Shown: positions 46,266-58,786, counted from the stretch's first letter. The stretch: 64,000 bases of DNA from Brachionus koreanus (GCA_016987375.1 PJRA01000323.1:1378713-1442712); one strand, 5' to 3'. The notes: generated by a model from the sequence alone, not told the origin. A program made the numbers and translations.

Positions 46266-46910
46266 TTTTAACTAAAATTTGATTGAATTCCAAAAATATA
46301 TACGCCGTGAGGATTTTTGATGAGTTTTCAGTGAATTTTAGCCAACTTTCATCAAAAGTTTTCTAAATCTTCTAATATTTTCTAGCCTTCTTTCAATTAA
46401 AATGCTTCTTTTTATCTTATTTATGTTCTATTTGTCCCTAAGAAAATCATAAATGTTATCTTAATTATTTTAAAAATAATGATTACAAATTTTTAGCTTT
46501 ATCATTCTATATTTCATATCATATTTTTGTCGTATTTTTTTCTTAAGTTTTATAAATTTTTTTGATTTTTTTAATTTTTTATTTGTATCCAAATCGGGCT
46601 GATTGAATAGCATCCTTTGAAATTTTTTAAATTTCTTCATTTTATTTTTAAAAAATGACAATGAAATTTTAAAGATCTTATAAAAACCTTCAATATAATC
46701 AATAAATCTTGAATTATTAAATGATTGGGTTTACCCAATTTGTAAAATTAAATTGTAAAGATATAAAATTAAATGTACTATTTATCTCAAATAAAATTTT
46801 CTTGCTTACAATGATATTCTAAATTTAATCTTAACTTAATTTATTATGAAAATTAAAAACAAAAATTATGAAACTTCGGTAGTTTTAAAAATTAGACACA
46901 ATTTATCAAA

Positions 46911-48464
46911 ATGAATGCTTTATTTAATGTAATAAATGATGAAGATCAGAGACTTATACGTGAACTGTATACGGTTGAAAGAGTGATAGATAAAGATCAA
47001 TTCAAAGGAAAATATGTTAACCCACGTTTGTTTCTAGTCAGTTCAAAATTAGATCTTTATGCCAACCAGAATCTAGTTCATAGAGCCTTTTATGAATGGA
47101 AGCAACTGCATCCACTTCTTAGAGTGAGTTTTGCTCAAGTCAAAGTTGACAACAAAATAAAGCACTATTTGATTCAAGCTCCAAAAGAGCAGGTTGAGAA
47201 TTCCGACAATGTACATTTTATCTACTATAAATCAAAAAGCGACAATAAAGATGAAATAGACAAATGCTGGAAATTGTTATACGAAAACGAGTACTACAAT
47301 CCAATTGACTCAAATAAAAGTCTTCTTTGGCGTGCTTTTTTTGTTCAACTTACAAAAAATGATATTTTTTTCCGCTATGGTTTTATTATAAATTTTCATC
47401 ATTCGATCACTGATGGTAAAAACGCTTATTGCATAGTTCAAGAGCTTTTCAAGATAATCGAAGACGTGTATGCTGGAAAAATTTGTACCAGAAACACTGA
47501 TAATGATAGATTGGGGTCCAAATATGAGTTATTTTATCCAAACGATCCAAGATCCGGCGAGAAAGCACCTGATTTCGAGTACACTGCAAATGAGGAGCCT
47601 TCTGTTGTCACACTTGTACCTGATTATTTAAAACCAAATGTTAAAAATGAGGCTTTTGAAGATGAGAAAATTTTTGAAGATGGAAATTTTTTTACTTTAG
47701 ATGGAAAACACTTTTTAAATAGCAAAGAAATATTTGACAAAAGACGAAAGAGTGTACACCGCATGTGTTATCTGGACCTAGAGCAAGAAACTTTTTCAAA
47801 ATTAGTAAAAAAATCAACAGATCTTAAAATTAAGCTGAACGGTTGTTTTGAAATGATTGCTTTGTTAGCTTGGAGAAGAGTTGTCAGACAAGCCTCAGGC
47901 GATGTAAAGCTCAATCCTGTAGTAAAGTATCAAGTGCCTATTAATTTAAGATCATTTTTAGATCCACCTTTAAACGATGCTTGTATGGGAGTTTGGATTT
48001 CTTCATTTGTGCCCGATGTTCAGGTTGAACATGAAGAATCTGAGCCTGAGTTCTGGACCAAGGAGTTTTGGGAAATGGCAAAAAAACAAAGTGAAGCTAT
48101 TCATGATTATTTGAATCAGAAGACGTTTTTTAAAAAAGAAAATTTGGTTCAAGAGCAGAATATTTATTATATGCTTGAAAATGGATGGAAGGCAAAAGAT
48201 GTTTTTATCATGTATGCTGTGTCGAACATTGGTCGATTGACAGGAGCTTCTGACGATTCAAATAGATTAATTGAAATTTTTGAGCATCATGAAGGTCTTG
48301 CTTACACTCCAGAATGTTTTATTACCGCTGCGTATCATGGTATTTGCACTGTTGATGGAAAATTGTGCTGGGGAATTACATGGAATAGACAATTTTTAAG
48401 ACAAGAAATTGTTCATATGTTGCGTGACCAAATTATTGATATTTTTACCAAATTAAGTAATTGA
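46911..48464 (+). CDS. Intronless condensation-domain/acyltransferase-like protein, 517 aa
   Basis: One uninterrupted exon. The catalytic signature HHxxxDG of the chloramphenicol-acetyltransferase-like superfamily (NRPS condensation domains, alcohol acetyltransferases, mycocerosyl transferases) is intact as HHSITDG at residues 163-169. The following NAYCIVQELFKI helix fits the fold. Upstream HRAFYEWKQLHPLLRVSF matches the usual first-helix LxxRHPxLR pattern. The C-terminal half has QVPINLRSFLDPPL and CWGITWN, and length (about 450-520 aa) fits a stand-alone two-lobe enzyme. No signal peptide. It probably transfers an acyl group from CoA or a carrier protein; substrate is unknown. It has no intron and no related neighbour in a region where other genes have 2-13 exons, so horizontal origin or retroposition should be considered. 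Confidence 0.8.
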   Translation: MNALFNVINDEDQRLIRELYTVERVIDKDQFKGKYVNPRLFLVSSKLDLYANQNLVHRAFYEWKQLHPLLRVSFAQVKVDNKIKHYLIQAPKEQVENSDNVHFIYYKSKSDNKDEIDKCWKLLYENEYYNPIDSNKSLLWRAFFVQLTKNDIFFRYGFIINFHHSITDGKNAYCIVQELFKIIEDVYAGKICTRNTDNDRLGSKYELFYPNDPRSGEKAPDFEYTANEEPSVVTLVPDYLKPNVKNEAFEDEKIFEDGNFFTLDGKHFLNSKEIFDKRRKSVHRMCYLDLEQETFSKLVKKSTDLKIKLNGCFEMIALLAWRRVVRQASGDVKLNPVVKYQVPINLRSFLDPPLNDACMGVWISSFVPDVQVEHEESEPEFWTKEFWEMAKKQSEAIHDYLNQKTFFKKENLVQEQNIYYMLENGWKAKDVFIMYAVSNIGRLTGASDDSNRLIEIFEHHEGLAYTPECFITAAYHGICTVDGKLCWGITWNRQFLRQEIVHMLRDQIIDIFTKLSN

Positions 48465-48910
48465 CCAAATTTTATTATAAAATTTTTTTAGCTTTGCTTT
48501 TATTTTGACTACTATGTTAAAGAAGTATTTTATGTTATTTATCAAAAAATTTTTGAAAATTCATGTCCTGAAATTTATAGTCAATTTTTTGCTCGATTAA
48601 AAATTAACACCATTTTTTTTTGTTTTATTAATTGATTATTATTGATTGTATTTTGTAAAAGATTAATTAAAAAAGCTACAAAAATTAAAGCTAAATTTAA
48701 TATAATAAAAATTCAAATTTAAAAAAAAATTTACGAATGGTCTTTACTTTCGTGTTTCTAATTTTAATCTTTTTTTTCTTCCGACAATCATATCATCGTA
48801 CTTTTAGAGCTTGAATTTATAAACTTTTTTAAAATTAAAATTTAATTTTTTTATTAACGATTTATTTATTTTTAATATTTATTTTTTGAATGCTATATTT
48901 TATTTTTAAG
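48465..48910. other. Intergenic AT-rich stretch
   Basis: No gene or repeat of note between the acyltransferase stop and the family A half-element. Confidence 0.5.
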
Positions 48911-48989
48911 CTTGGCCATCCAAATGTTAAGCACCAAGTTTTAGCAGTCCAGTGGCCGTCACTGACGGTGTCCAGCACTAATTTTTCTT
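48911..48989. repeat. Foldback family A, single arm
   Basis: CTTGGCCATCCAAATG, CACCAAGTTTTAGCAGTCCAGTGGCCGTCACTGACGGTGTCCAGCACTAATTTTTCTT in segments match the right arm at 18209-18285. The other arm is missing. Confidence 0.6.
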
Positions 48990-49019
48990 AAATGATTAGA
49001 TGAAGAATTTTTATTTTTC

Positions 49020-49246
49020 ATGAGAAATGAATCTAGTTTCAAAATTATGAAAACAGAAGCAGAGGATCGAGGTTTTAAAACTCGCTGAGGCTGGAAATCT
49101 TCAAAATATCTCTGCAATACGAATGGCATGTTTAAACCCCTTTCGTCAAAAAAAAGGGGTACTGGTTTCGACTGGGTAATAATTGCAGTGTCGATGATTA
49201 ACTCGATGTATCTTTTTGAGCCTCTATGTCGGATCGGAACTGTTGC
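49020..49246 (-). pseudogene. Unassigned coding-like fragment, about 75 codons
   Basis: On the minus strand a frame is open from 49246 to beyond 49022, in sequence of clearly higher G+C than its surroundings. It reads VPIRHRGSKRYIELIID, then SKPVPLFFDERGLNMPF and FQPQRVLKPRS. Composition looks coding, but there is no start, no splice partners and a stop at 49247-49249. I cannot name it; a retroelement or old gene relic is most likely. An inverted pair (GTATCTTTTTGAGC and GCTCAAAAAGATAC, 49208-49258) sits at its 5' end. Confidence 0.35.
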
Positions 49247-49259
49247 TCAAAAAGATACT

Positions 49260-50680
49260 AGAAAAAGAGATGAACATCTCCCCATTATCCACTAGGATAG
49301 AATAAGGTCAATTTTTAACAAGGTTATTAATAATCAAGATATATATAATATTAATAGTTAAGAAGTTAAATCAAAAAAAATTTTGAGAAAAATCGGTCAT
49401 AAAGATTTATGACTCATTACAATACAAAAATAATCTAAATAAATTGTAAATATTATTAAGGTTAATTTAAATCGTTGTAAGGGGCCGCCAACCATAAACC
49501 CGGGTTTGCCTTTTTTGAAGGTTCAAGTCTTAATTTTTTTTTCTATGTATACATAGGTCTTAGATGTACAAAATATTTTTTTGAGGCTCATATCATTGTT
49601 TCGTTGTGTAAAAAATCAACCAAAAATGCTAAAAATAATCGATTTTTGTCCAATAAAAACATAACTGACCAACTTAATAACTAGCCGATACCCAATTTTT
49701 TAAATCTCCATAGCCTGTTTCTATAAAAAAAAATTTCAGCTCAATCAGATTGAAATTGTCAAAGATTTTTGCCACTTTACTTTACTTTTTTGTCGAAATT
49801 GAACACTTTTAATATTAAAAAGCAATATAAAATGGCATAATTGAAGCAAGCTTGATTTTAAATTGAAAATTTTGAATTTTTAGATAAAAATCAACTTTCT
49901 GGCTCAAAAATGGGAAGAAATAAGAATATTTGTGAATAAAACGCTAGTCAGAGAATGAGATTTATGAAAAAGATTTAGGGCAGAAAAAATTGCCTGAGTT
50001 AAGATCTATTCTTTCCAAACATAAACTTTCATTGACACTTTTATAAAGTTGTGTGTTTGGTGGAATTTTCAGAGGGTAATAAACTATTTTTACTGATCCA
50101 AATAATTAACTAGAATTTTGATTCCAAAGCAAAGCTTAATTTTAAAACAAAATTTCTATTCAATAAATCGAATTTAAGAATCTAAATCCCTGATTTCTAC
50201 CCTTTAACCATCAGGCATTTAGCATATTTACCATAACCATTTATTTTTAATTTAAAATTTTTACGGCGTGAAGCTGATCGTGTTTTTTTTGCTAAAAAAA
50301 ACGAGTATGTTTTAAGATTTAGCAATTTTTCCCTGGTTAGAAAATGTTAATATAATAACACTAGAACTTATTTTTTTCGCTTTTTTTAGGTTTTGAAGAT
50401 TTCTTAGTTAAATAAATAATAAAAATTAATATCAAAATCAACTAATATTTATTGCTTATGTTATTTAATTTTATAAATTTAGTGCTTAATATATATAAAT
50501 GACACTTAAATAGAAGAATTTAACTAATATTTTTTTTATATAATTTCAATAAATATTTCATTAATTTTTCAACCAAAAAAAAAAAGAATCAATTTTTAAA
50601 ATTTAAAATAATCCTAAAAATAAGACAATGACAATTTAGACTAAATAAAAGAGTAGAAAAAAATTATAACCTATATACAA
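49260..50680. other. Intergenic stretch, no gene seen
   Basis: Only a short palindrome (CTATGTATACATAG, about 49542-49555) and A/T-rich s, with an isolated ACACTAGAACTTA like the TTAA-element ends near 50360. Confidence 0.4.
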
Positions 50681-52078
50681 TCATTTAAGCTTATAGTTTT
50701 CTATCTCGAAAACAGTATTTACTGCCTCAAGACAATTATCGCTAATTAAGTGTGGCTTTATAAGATTTGGATCGATGACCATGTCCTTATGGGCCAAAGC
50801 CATATCAACACAGTGTTTATCAATGTCTCCTTGAAAAACTCCAGTTCTGACTAAAATAGATCTAATGGACTCGGCCTGGGACACGAACTCGTTCTCATTT
50901 TCACTATCTACTTCAATTCTTTCTTCAGTTCCAGTATTCAGCAGAGCCCTTCTCTCACGCGATCTGTTATTACTGCTCAATATTTGATTATACATATTGG
51001 CGCCATAAATATCAGTATCTAAGTTGTCTCCAATAGCGTACATTCGTTTGATCGGATTTGTGTAACCAATGGATGCTGCATGATCATTTAGAACATTCTC
51101 AGCATAATAGTAACTTATCTCACTCGGTTTTCCAACTATTGCTGAATATTTCAATTCCTTCCCGCTTAATTTTTCATAAATTTGCTCCAGGCAGTGTAAA
51201 AATGCACCATGACCAAAGCGAGGCATTGATGCTTCGGCCATCCACACCATATCCGAATTGCAGGCCAAAATTGGCAAGTTAATTTCCGGAAAATTCGACG
51301 GCTTTTTATCAAGCATTCCATTACTCATCAAAACATCAATTATCAATTGTAACGATGTCTCCCATCTTATCGATTCACCAAACAATATCACTGCTTCAAT
51401 CGGAGGGAAGTATCTGCCCAAAACACATGGCTAAAAAATAAAGTTTAAATTCATCTTATTTTGAATTTTTTTAAATAAATTAAAATAAATTTTTACAGCA
51501 AAATTTCTTCGTTTATGATCGACTACATCCAAATGAGGATAATACTGACGTAGTTCGTCAATTGTGATTACGCTAGTAAAGCCTAAATTTTTTGCTATGT
51601 CAACAACTGGACCTTGGCCGGCTATTAGACATCGTTTATTGTGAAAATTTTTTAGTAGCTTTAAAGGACTGTGTGACATGACAACTTGATCGGGACTTAT
51701 TTTAATACCTAGTAAATTGCTTAGCTTGGCTGCTTTCGAGCTTTTCAGTTCATTGCCGGCATTTGTCAAGAATATGGTCGGTATGGTAAAATTTCCATTT
51801 TTGTCTGTCAATTGTTTGATGCATTGTTTGGTATGTGGAAGAATTGTTTTGCCTCTGACCAACACTCCATCTATGTCAAAAACAAAGCCAAATTCACAAC
51901 TTTCGGCTTGTATTAACCGAGATTTCAATCGGCTTGTGTTTGATGAGATTTTATTAGTGTTCAATGAGCGATTAAGTAGAAATTTAAGCAAATGACCATC
52001 ATTTTCGGCACTAGATTTAAAGCACACTGTGTTACTAAATCCTGTCTTAGCACACAATAGTCGAAAAGATGCTAACAT
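50681..52078 (-). CDS. HDHD5: Haloacid dehalogenase-like hydrolase domain-containing 5 (CECR5 family)
   Basis: Two exons, 52078-51497 and 51430-50681, joined in phase 0 across a 66-bp GT-AG intron, give 443 aa (human about 423). The nucleophile motif DIDGVLVRG carries Asp68 and Asp70 of the HAD DxD box. Downstream blocks match HDHD5 throughout: TIFLTNAGNELKSSKA, SHSPLKLL, the long WETSLQLIIDVLMSNG block, MPRFGHGAF, GKPSEISYYYAENVL and YAIGDNLDTDIYGAN (the acidic loop). HDHD5 is reported as mitochondrial, and the N terminus here is basic and Ser-rich, as expected for a targeting sequence. Its substrate is not established. It is convergent with the acyltransferase gene. Confidence 0.93.
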
Positions 52079-52735
52079 TTTTTCTTAATGTAAATTATAA
52101 ATTTAAGACGGGGAAAAACATGCTTGTATAATTATTTTTATAATAATTTTGAAATTATGAAATAGTGCGTAGGTTGCAAATAGACGCCTTAAAGCCGAGT
52201 CAAGCTAGTTTAGTTAAAAGAGTGTCACACCTTCAGCGAGAATTGTCGCCTAAATCTACAAATAAAAATATCTAGACTATTATTATGTGTAGCTAAATAT
52301 TTAAACAGAAAATTTAGTTTTTCACTCAGACTTTTAAGTTACGTAATGACGTAATTTTTAGATAGAACAAACATTGGTATATGTTCTAAGCATACTCTAA
52401 AATCGAAAGAGCAATGTTTCATCATAATGAGTCTTTATTTCACTGATTGCAATGAGAGCCAAAATTTTTAATTAATTTATTTAGATGAATTTCAATAAAA
52501 AAAATTTGTCATTTTTTTGCTTTTATTTTCATCTATTTAAAATGTTAATTTATGAATTGTCTTGAAAGGGTTAAAAGAAAATCTAACTTAAAAACTATTT
52601 TAAAAATTTTTATTGAAAAAAATAATTTATCTTGCGTCAGATATGCTAAGCATCTTAAAACGAAACTTTAATTTAAACTATCAATAATTAAAAAATTATA
52701 GTTGATTAGTAAAAATTTGAAAATAAAATACTTTT

Positions 52736-52829
52736 ATTATTATTATTATTATTAAAAATATAGTTTGGATTATAAACACTGGCAGTTTGGAATGGAACTA
52801 AGTACTTTCAGTCAAATGTACTTAGTTCC
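52736..52829. repeat. (ATT)n microsatellite and a 12-bp perfect hairpin
   Basis: ATT repeats run to about 52754. GGAACTAAGTAC at 52794-52805 is exactly inverted at 52818-52829 with a 12-base loop. Confidence 0.6.
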
Positions 52830-54185
52830 TTAAAATAAAATTATAAGAAATTTTTAAAGTTGAAAAATAGTGATAAAAAAATTATTGCTAATAAAAAGCT
52901 TCTACAGTTTTTTCTATAATAAAAATGCCAGTGATTTAGTCATTACAAAAAAAGAAATATTGAATTGAAAACAAATTTTGAATTGAAATTTTAATTTTTC
53001 TTTTTTTTTTTTAAATTTAGCTAATCTATTATTCATTATTCTTTTGTTAACAATAAAATAAATATGAAATGGTTTTTATACTAGATTATTTATCTAATGA
53101 TTTAATCCGGGAGCTTAGGTTTTGGATTTTTTAGAATATGTTAGAAGGTTTTGTATTATAAATTTTTTTTAATCTAAGTTAAAGCCAAAGAGCTACATTT
53201 TCTAATTCATTTAGCTATTTTAAATGAATCTTGATTAAATGGTGAATACACAAATTTTTATTTAAACTTTTTTTATTAAAAAAAATTGACATTTTCATAT
53301 GTTGTTTTTCCATTCTAAAATATCTAAGTTAATTTTTACTTTTTTATTTTTTCCGAAGGACATTTCCGACTTTTTTTATTACTTCTTTTCTTTGTTTTTT
53401 TTTTTATTTAATTTACTCTTTTTAATTTTTTTAATCATAATTAAAATGAATACAACAATAAAATTATTACATTTTCTACAAAAAATTCATTCAAAAAAGT
53501 AAAAAAAAAAATAAAAGCGCATACATTAATCTTCTAAAATACTTCATAATTCTTCCTTTTTTTTGGTTTGACAAATTCTTAGCAAAATTAGACAAGTTTT
53601 ATAGTTGTTAAAGGTGCTTCCTGGATTCTTATGAAAATATAGCCATAGCAATTTACTGAAAGGCATGTAATCAGTCGATAAAAGCTTTTTGAACCTTTTA
53701 TTCAACAGAATAATAACAACTAATGACAGTAATTTCAGCCTGATTTTCTTGAGTAATATTTTTATTTTGAAAAATCTTGTCAATAAACTAATTTTGTAAA
53801 GATTAAAAAAAATATCAAGAATATTTTAAAAAAGGACAAAAAGTTCTTAGACCAAGATTTACGAACGAAAAAGACAGAATAAAAAAATTGATTTTTAAGC
53901 GAACATCATTGGTATTTTTTCAATATTTTAAATTTTAATTCAGTTTAACAAAAAAAACTAATACTTTAAATTTTTTTTTTAGTAAAAAAAAAATTTTTTT
54001 GAAATCAAAACGAAAATGCTTTTTTTTTTATTTAAAATTATTATATAATAAAAGAAGAGATAATGTTGCCGAAAAAAATGAGTAAATTGCAGATCGGATA
54101 TGCATAAAAAACCAATAAGCTGACCCTAAGCTGATATTCAAAAAAAATTTGGCTATTTATTTCGTTTTTTTTATATGATTTTAAT
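52830..54185. other. AT-rich intergenic stretch, no gene seen
   Basis: Long A and T runs with chance frames of 67-79 codons on either strand that are only Phe, Leu, Ile, Asn and Lys. Nothing to annotate. Confidence 0.5.
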
Positions 54186-56168
54186 TTAAAAAAAAAAAGC
54201 TTCAAATAATTTTTTTGATTTCATCAAAAATTTTCTAAGTATGAGTAAAATTAGTAGTAGTAGTAGTAGTAGTGGTATAAACCATCCATTTACAACTCTA
54301 TTTGTAAAAAAGTTAAATCTTGGAAGACAGTTCTTTATCCTTTCACGGGTAAGACAATAGCTATTTCTCCTCAATTCATATCTTTTGTTACCAGGTTTTG
54401 TGTTACGACTGTAGTTGATTCCTTTATTAAATTTAATTTGTTCTTAATTGTTAACCAATTTGTACATCTGGATTAGATCACCTCTTAATCTTCTTGTTCT
54501 CAAGTTAGTTAAATCTAGCCTTAAAAAGCGTTGTTGATAATCCAAATTACGAATTTCTGGAATCAACTTTCTGGAATCTGTTGCTCTTCGTTGAACTCTT
54601 TCAAGTTCATTTATGTCCCTTTCTGTATAGGGACACCAAGCACTGACAGCATATTCTAGATGTGGTCTAACCATTGAGCAATACAATAATTTGATAGCCT
54701 CGCTACAAGGATACCCAGATCCCTTTCAACATCTGACTTACTAAAGGTTTTTGAATCAATCTTATAATCAAACTCTGGATTTTTGTTGCCAATATGAACA
54801 ACTTTGCATTTTTCTACATTTAACTGAGTCGACCATTCTTTTGACCATTTGCACACTTTATCTATATCCGATTGTAGGTTATAATTAGAGTTCAAGCTAT
54901 CAATTGTTGATAAGATCTTCGTATCATCAGCAAAGGCTTTACAATTGTTTTGGACAATACTCAGCATATCGTTTATATAAATAATAAAGAAGAGAGGACC
55001 TAGCACTGAACCTTGTGGAACTCCACTTTTAACTTTTATCCAACTTGAGCTGGTATCTCCTAATACTACTCTTTGTGAACGTCCTAAAAGAAACGCCTTT
55101 ATCCAATTTATCAGGCCTTCACCGAATCCAAAAAATTTGAGTTTATACATAAGCTTTCTATGAGAAACTTTATCGAAAGCTTTCGCAAAATCTGTGTAGA
55201 TGATGTCAACCGGTAAACCATTTGATATGGCTTCAGAAATGAAATCAATGGTTTCCAATAAATTGGTCAGGCATGACTTTTTTGGTAAGAAACCGTGTTG
55301 TGATTTAGATATTAAATTGTTTTTAAGCAAGTATTCTAACATTGGTTCTTTAATAATGGACTCCAAGACTTTGCATACAATGCAAGTTAACGATACTGTA
55401 CGATAGTTTTTTGGAGACAGTCTAGAGCCCCCCTTATGTAAAGGTGATACATTTGCTTGTTTCCAGCAAACGATTTAGCACAATTTTTGAGTACAAATCC
55501 ATGAATCTTGTCGGGTCCGAAGCCTTATTTGGGTCTAAATTTGACAATTTCTCACTTACCTTCTTTACATTTATGAGATGCTCAGCAGACGGGTCACACC
55601 GTTCCATCGTTTTAATCTCAAAAGTAGGGAGAAGCGATGAGTCGTCCCCACAGAAGACTGATTGAAAGTATTCGTTTAAAGTATTGGCAATTTCGAGCAT
55701 ATCTGAGATGCTTTTTCCACTATCATCTATTAGAGCTTTTACATATGGCTTAATAACAGTGTTCCGATTTGCATAGTTGAACACAAGCTTAGGGTTCGAT
55801 TTTGATATCTTAGCTAAATTCATTTCGTAATTTTTTATAGCACTTTTGATTTTTTTATTACAATTGTTTCTGATTTCTATATACTTTTTCTTTTTTGACT
55901 CGCACCAACCACTTGCTTCGAGTGATTTCCAAGCAGAGTACTTTTTTTTTATTAATAACTTTGTTTCTTGACACATCCATGGCTTTTTATTACTCTTTAT
56001 ACTCTTCTTTGGAATAAAACGTTCACAAGCTTTTTCATAATACGATATAAACTTGTTGTACATTTGATCAATTGTCGAGCCCTCAAATGTATTGAACCAA
56101 TTTACTTTGTCAATAAAATTAGAAATTGAAACATAGTCACCTTTTATGTAGTTAAAGACTGATGACTG
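54186..56168 (-). mobile_element. 5'-truncated CR1/Jockey-like non-LTR retrotransposon
   Basis: The minus strand from about 56168 encodes the post-endonuclease linker (FIPKKSIKSNKKPWMC; LNEYFQSVF). The reverse transcriptase follows (ISKSQHGFLPKKSCLTNL, YTDFAKAFDKVSHRKL, GVPQGSVLGPLFFIIYIND and the catalytic AFADD), then the C-terminal region (RPHLEYAVSAWCPY and RGDLIQMYK). It ends at a (TAG)n tail, 54252-54275 on the plus strand. The endonuclease is missing by 5' truncation. There is a frameshift at about 55440-55510, a deletion with frame change at about 54690-54715, and a stop at 54444-54446, so it is dead. Confidence 0.9.
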
Positions 56169-56479
56169 AAAACGTTTAAAATATTTTTACTATATTTTGT
56201 TTTTGTTTTAATTTTATTTTTTAATTTGAAGGAGCAATAGCTTGCTACAATAAATAAGTAATAATAAATAATCTTTTCCTTTATTAAATTTATTTTTAAA
56301 ACCCAACATTAAAAAGTTAAATAATGAATCACGAGATCTTTATCAGACTTAAACTTCTAACAAATTAATAGATCCCATTGTTTTCTATGTCATTATGGAA
56401 ACAAATAAACAAATACTAATCGATAGAAGTTAACTAAAAAAAATTTAATAAAACTTATCTAGCGCTGAATCAGCAAAAA

Positions 56480-56900
56480 TAATGAATGACTTAGCGAATG
56501 GTAAAGCTCATCTTGTCTCAAGATCCGGAATTAAGTAATACTTAAGAATCTGGATCCAAAGCGATTTAAAATGGCATTCGCAAGTCTGCTCGGCAGTCTC
56601 AAAAGGCAACACAATACTTGATCAAGTTCTTTATAGTATTAAATTTCAGACACAGATGGTCATTAAAATATTTTATACAAGTATTGTAAGGCCTTTTAGA
56701 GACTGTTCAACGTGCGATTTCAGAATTAAAGCTCTAAATCTGACGAATTTTACCGAAAATCGCATGAGAAATGGCATAATTCAAATGTTTAAAGTCAAAA
56801 ATAAATAGATCATGTCAACTGGCAATCTCCACTCACTTTTTCAAATAGAGAACATACAAAATTAAAAGAGAGATAATCAAGAATTGTTTTTAACGATTTG
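56480..56900 (+). pseudogene. LINE C-terminal remnant in opposite orientation
   Basis: The plus strand shows SDLKWHSQVCSAVSKGN, IFYTSIVRPF and, after a gap, MRNGIIQMFKVKN. These are decayed forms of the DLKWxxHIxxxxxKAN, xxYxxxVRPxLEY and RGDLIQMFK motifs of the same LINE class. It lies head to head with the element at 54.2-56.2 kb. Confidence 0.55.
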
Positions 56901-57586
56901 GCGATATTTTTAAAGCAAAAATAGACAAAAACTTTCGTAATATTTTTAGCACATAATCTGTTGTCAGATTTACGCATTTTTTATTTATGCGTTGCAAGCC
57001 ACTTTACTTAACTATTTTATTTTTTAATATATTTTAGACAAATTTTATTATTCCTTATTTGTCATTTAAACAATCATTTTGTCAGTCAAAATGATTAAAA
57101 AGTCATTCCAACCAACAAATATATTTGTCAGAGAATTATTTTTTTTGTATGAAAAATTAGTTACAGTTTAAATTTTTTTCAAAAAAAAAACTTATAAATT
57201 TTTGTTCATTTGGAAATATTCTACAATACTTACTTACGTTAATTAATTTTGATAAAATTGATTTTAAAAAAAATAAAAATGATTTTCAATTATTTATTAG
57301 ATAAATTTTTTTGTTATCATTTAAAAATGAAAAGCACATTAAAAAAAAATTTAAAAGTCTTTTTTCTATGTTTGAATAAATGTTTAGATAAATATGCTTT
57401 TAAAATTCCTATAAAATTATCAAAAAACATAAATTTGGAAAATTTTTACTTTGAAATTAAGATTTTTTGAACGTTTACCAAATTTACTCCTTATAATTTG
57501 ATGATTAAAGAAAAAAAAATATAAGAAAGCGCTTAAATGAGTATTTTATTTTCATATGATCAATTTTTATCTTTAGAAGAAAAAAA

Positions 57587-58637
57587 ATGATTTTACTCGA
57601 AATTCACAACCGAGCATTGTACGAGACCCTGTGCGATTGCTTTGAATCAGCCATAAAGAGGTACAAAAATTTTGAGATTTTGAGAAATTTGCCAAATTTA
57701 TTTAGCAAAAATAATTTTTTAGACAAAAATATGATAAAATATGCATAAATATATCGGATTTTGACGGTGTCGTTTATAACTTGTCTAATCCTAATGATGA
57801 TACTACTAAACTTCAATTGAGCATTTTTCTACATTTTTACAAAGATTTACGTCAGCACGGCAGTGATGAAGTATTAATTTAATTTTGATTATTGTTTTTT
57901 TAAAATTTTTTTTAGTTGCTTAAAAGAGAATACGGCTCCTATTTGATGAGCCAGCCCGAAGAAAACTACAGTGTCACTCTTCTTTTCGATTTGACTAATT
58001 TACCAGAAAGTTTTGCCGATTTGGCAATGAAAGCCAGCTTGCTTAAGCGAAATTGCTTCGCCAGTGTGTTTGAAAAATATTTTGAATTTCAGAGAACAGG
58101 TGAGACCGGCCATAAAACAGCAGTAATTCATTACAGAAGCGATGAAACCCTGTTTATAAGAGCACTAGAAGATCGTGTTACTGTGATTTTTAGTACCACT
58201 TTTAAAGAAGAAGACGATATTATAATAGGAAAAAATTTCATGCAAGAATTTAGTGAAGCCAGGCGAAAACATCAACAAGCTCCTCAAGTTCTGTTCAGCT
58301 ATAAAACACCTCCAGCCGAGCTGAACGACACTGATGCCATAGTTGGCGAAAACCGCGGATATGTTACTTTTGGTAAGAAATAAAACAAGAATCCAGATTT
58401 TGTTTAAATATTTTTTACAAAGTGCTACAGCCTAGACACATTACAAAACAGGCAAGTGATAACACCATTAACATGATTAGCATGTTTAGAAATTATCTTC
58501 ACTATCATTTAAAATGCTCGAAGGCTTTTATGCACCAGAGAATGAGGGCAAAAACAAATGATTTCTTAAAAGTTTTGAACAGAGCTAAGCCCGAACAAAA
58601 ATCAAAGCCTCCAGAAGAGAGAAAAAATTTCTTGTAA
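57587..58637 (+). CDS. ARPC2: Actin-related protein 2/3 complex subunit 2 (p34-Arc)
   Basis: Four exons, 57587-57660, 57723-57870, 57916-58372 and 58423-58637, with introns of 62, 45 and 50 bp, give 297 aa (human 300). The sequence follows ARPC2 along its whole length: [99 protein letters not shown] and the C-terminal [16 protein letters not shown]2 and ARPC4 form the core of the Arp2/3 complex, which binds the mother filament and nucleates branched actin. An AG at 57575-57576, ten bases before the ATG, could be a 5'UTR or trans-splice acceptor. Confidence 0.96.
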
Positions 58638-58786
58638 GTCAATAATTGATGAATTTTCGTGGCAAAATTGTTCTAAAAATAATTGCCAATATAAAATATA
58701 GCAAATTTTTATAGATAAAATTTTAATCAAAATTTAAAAAAAATTTAGGATTATTTTTTAGCTTTTTTAACAATATTATAGAGCAA

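Noticed and set aside
49060..49260. Possible small structured RNA gene
   Set aside because: The G+C peak and inverted pair suggested an snRNA, but no U-snRNA, SRP, 5S or tRNA motif could be matched, and an open coding-like frame explains the composition better.
52830..54185. ORFs at 53299-53502 and 53544-53783
   Set aside because: Low-complexity translations of T- or A-rich sequence without domain or conserved feature.
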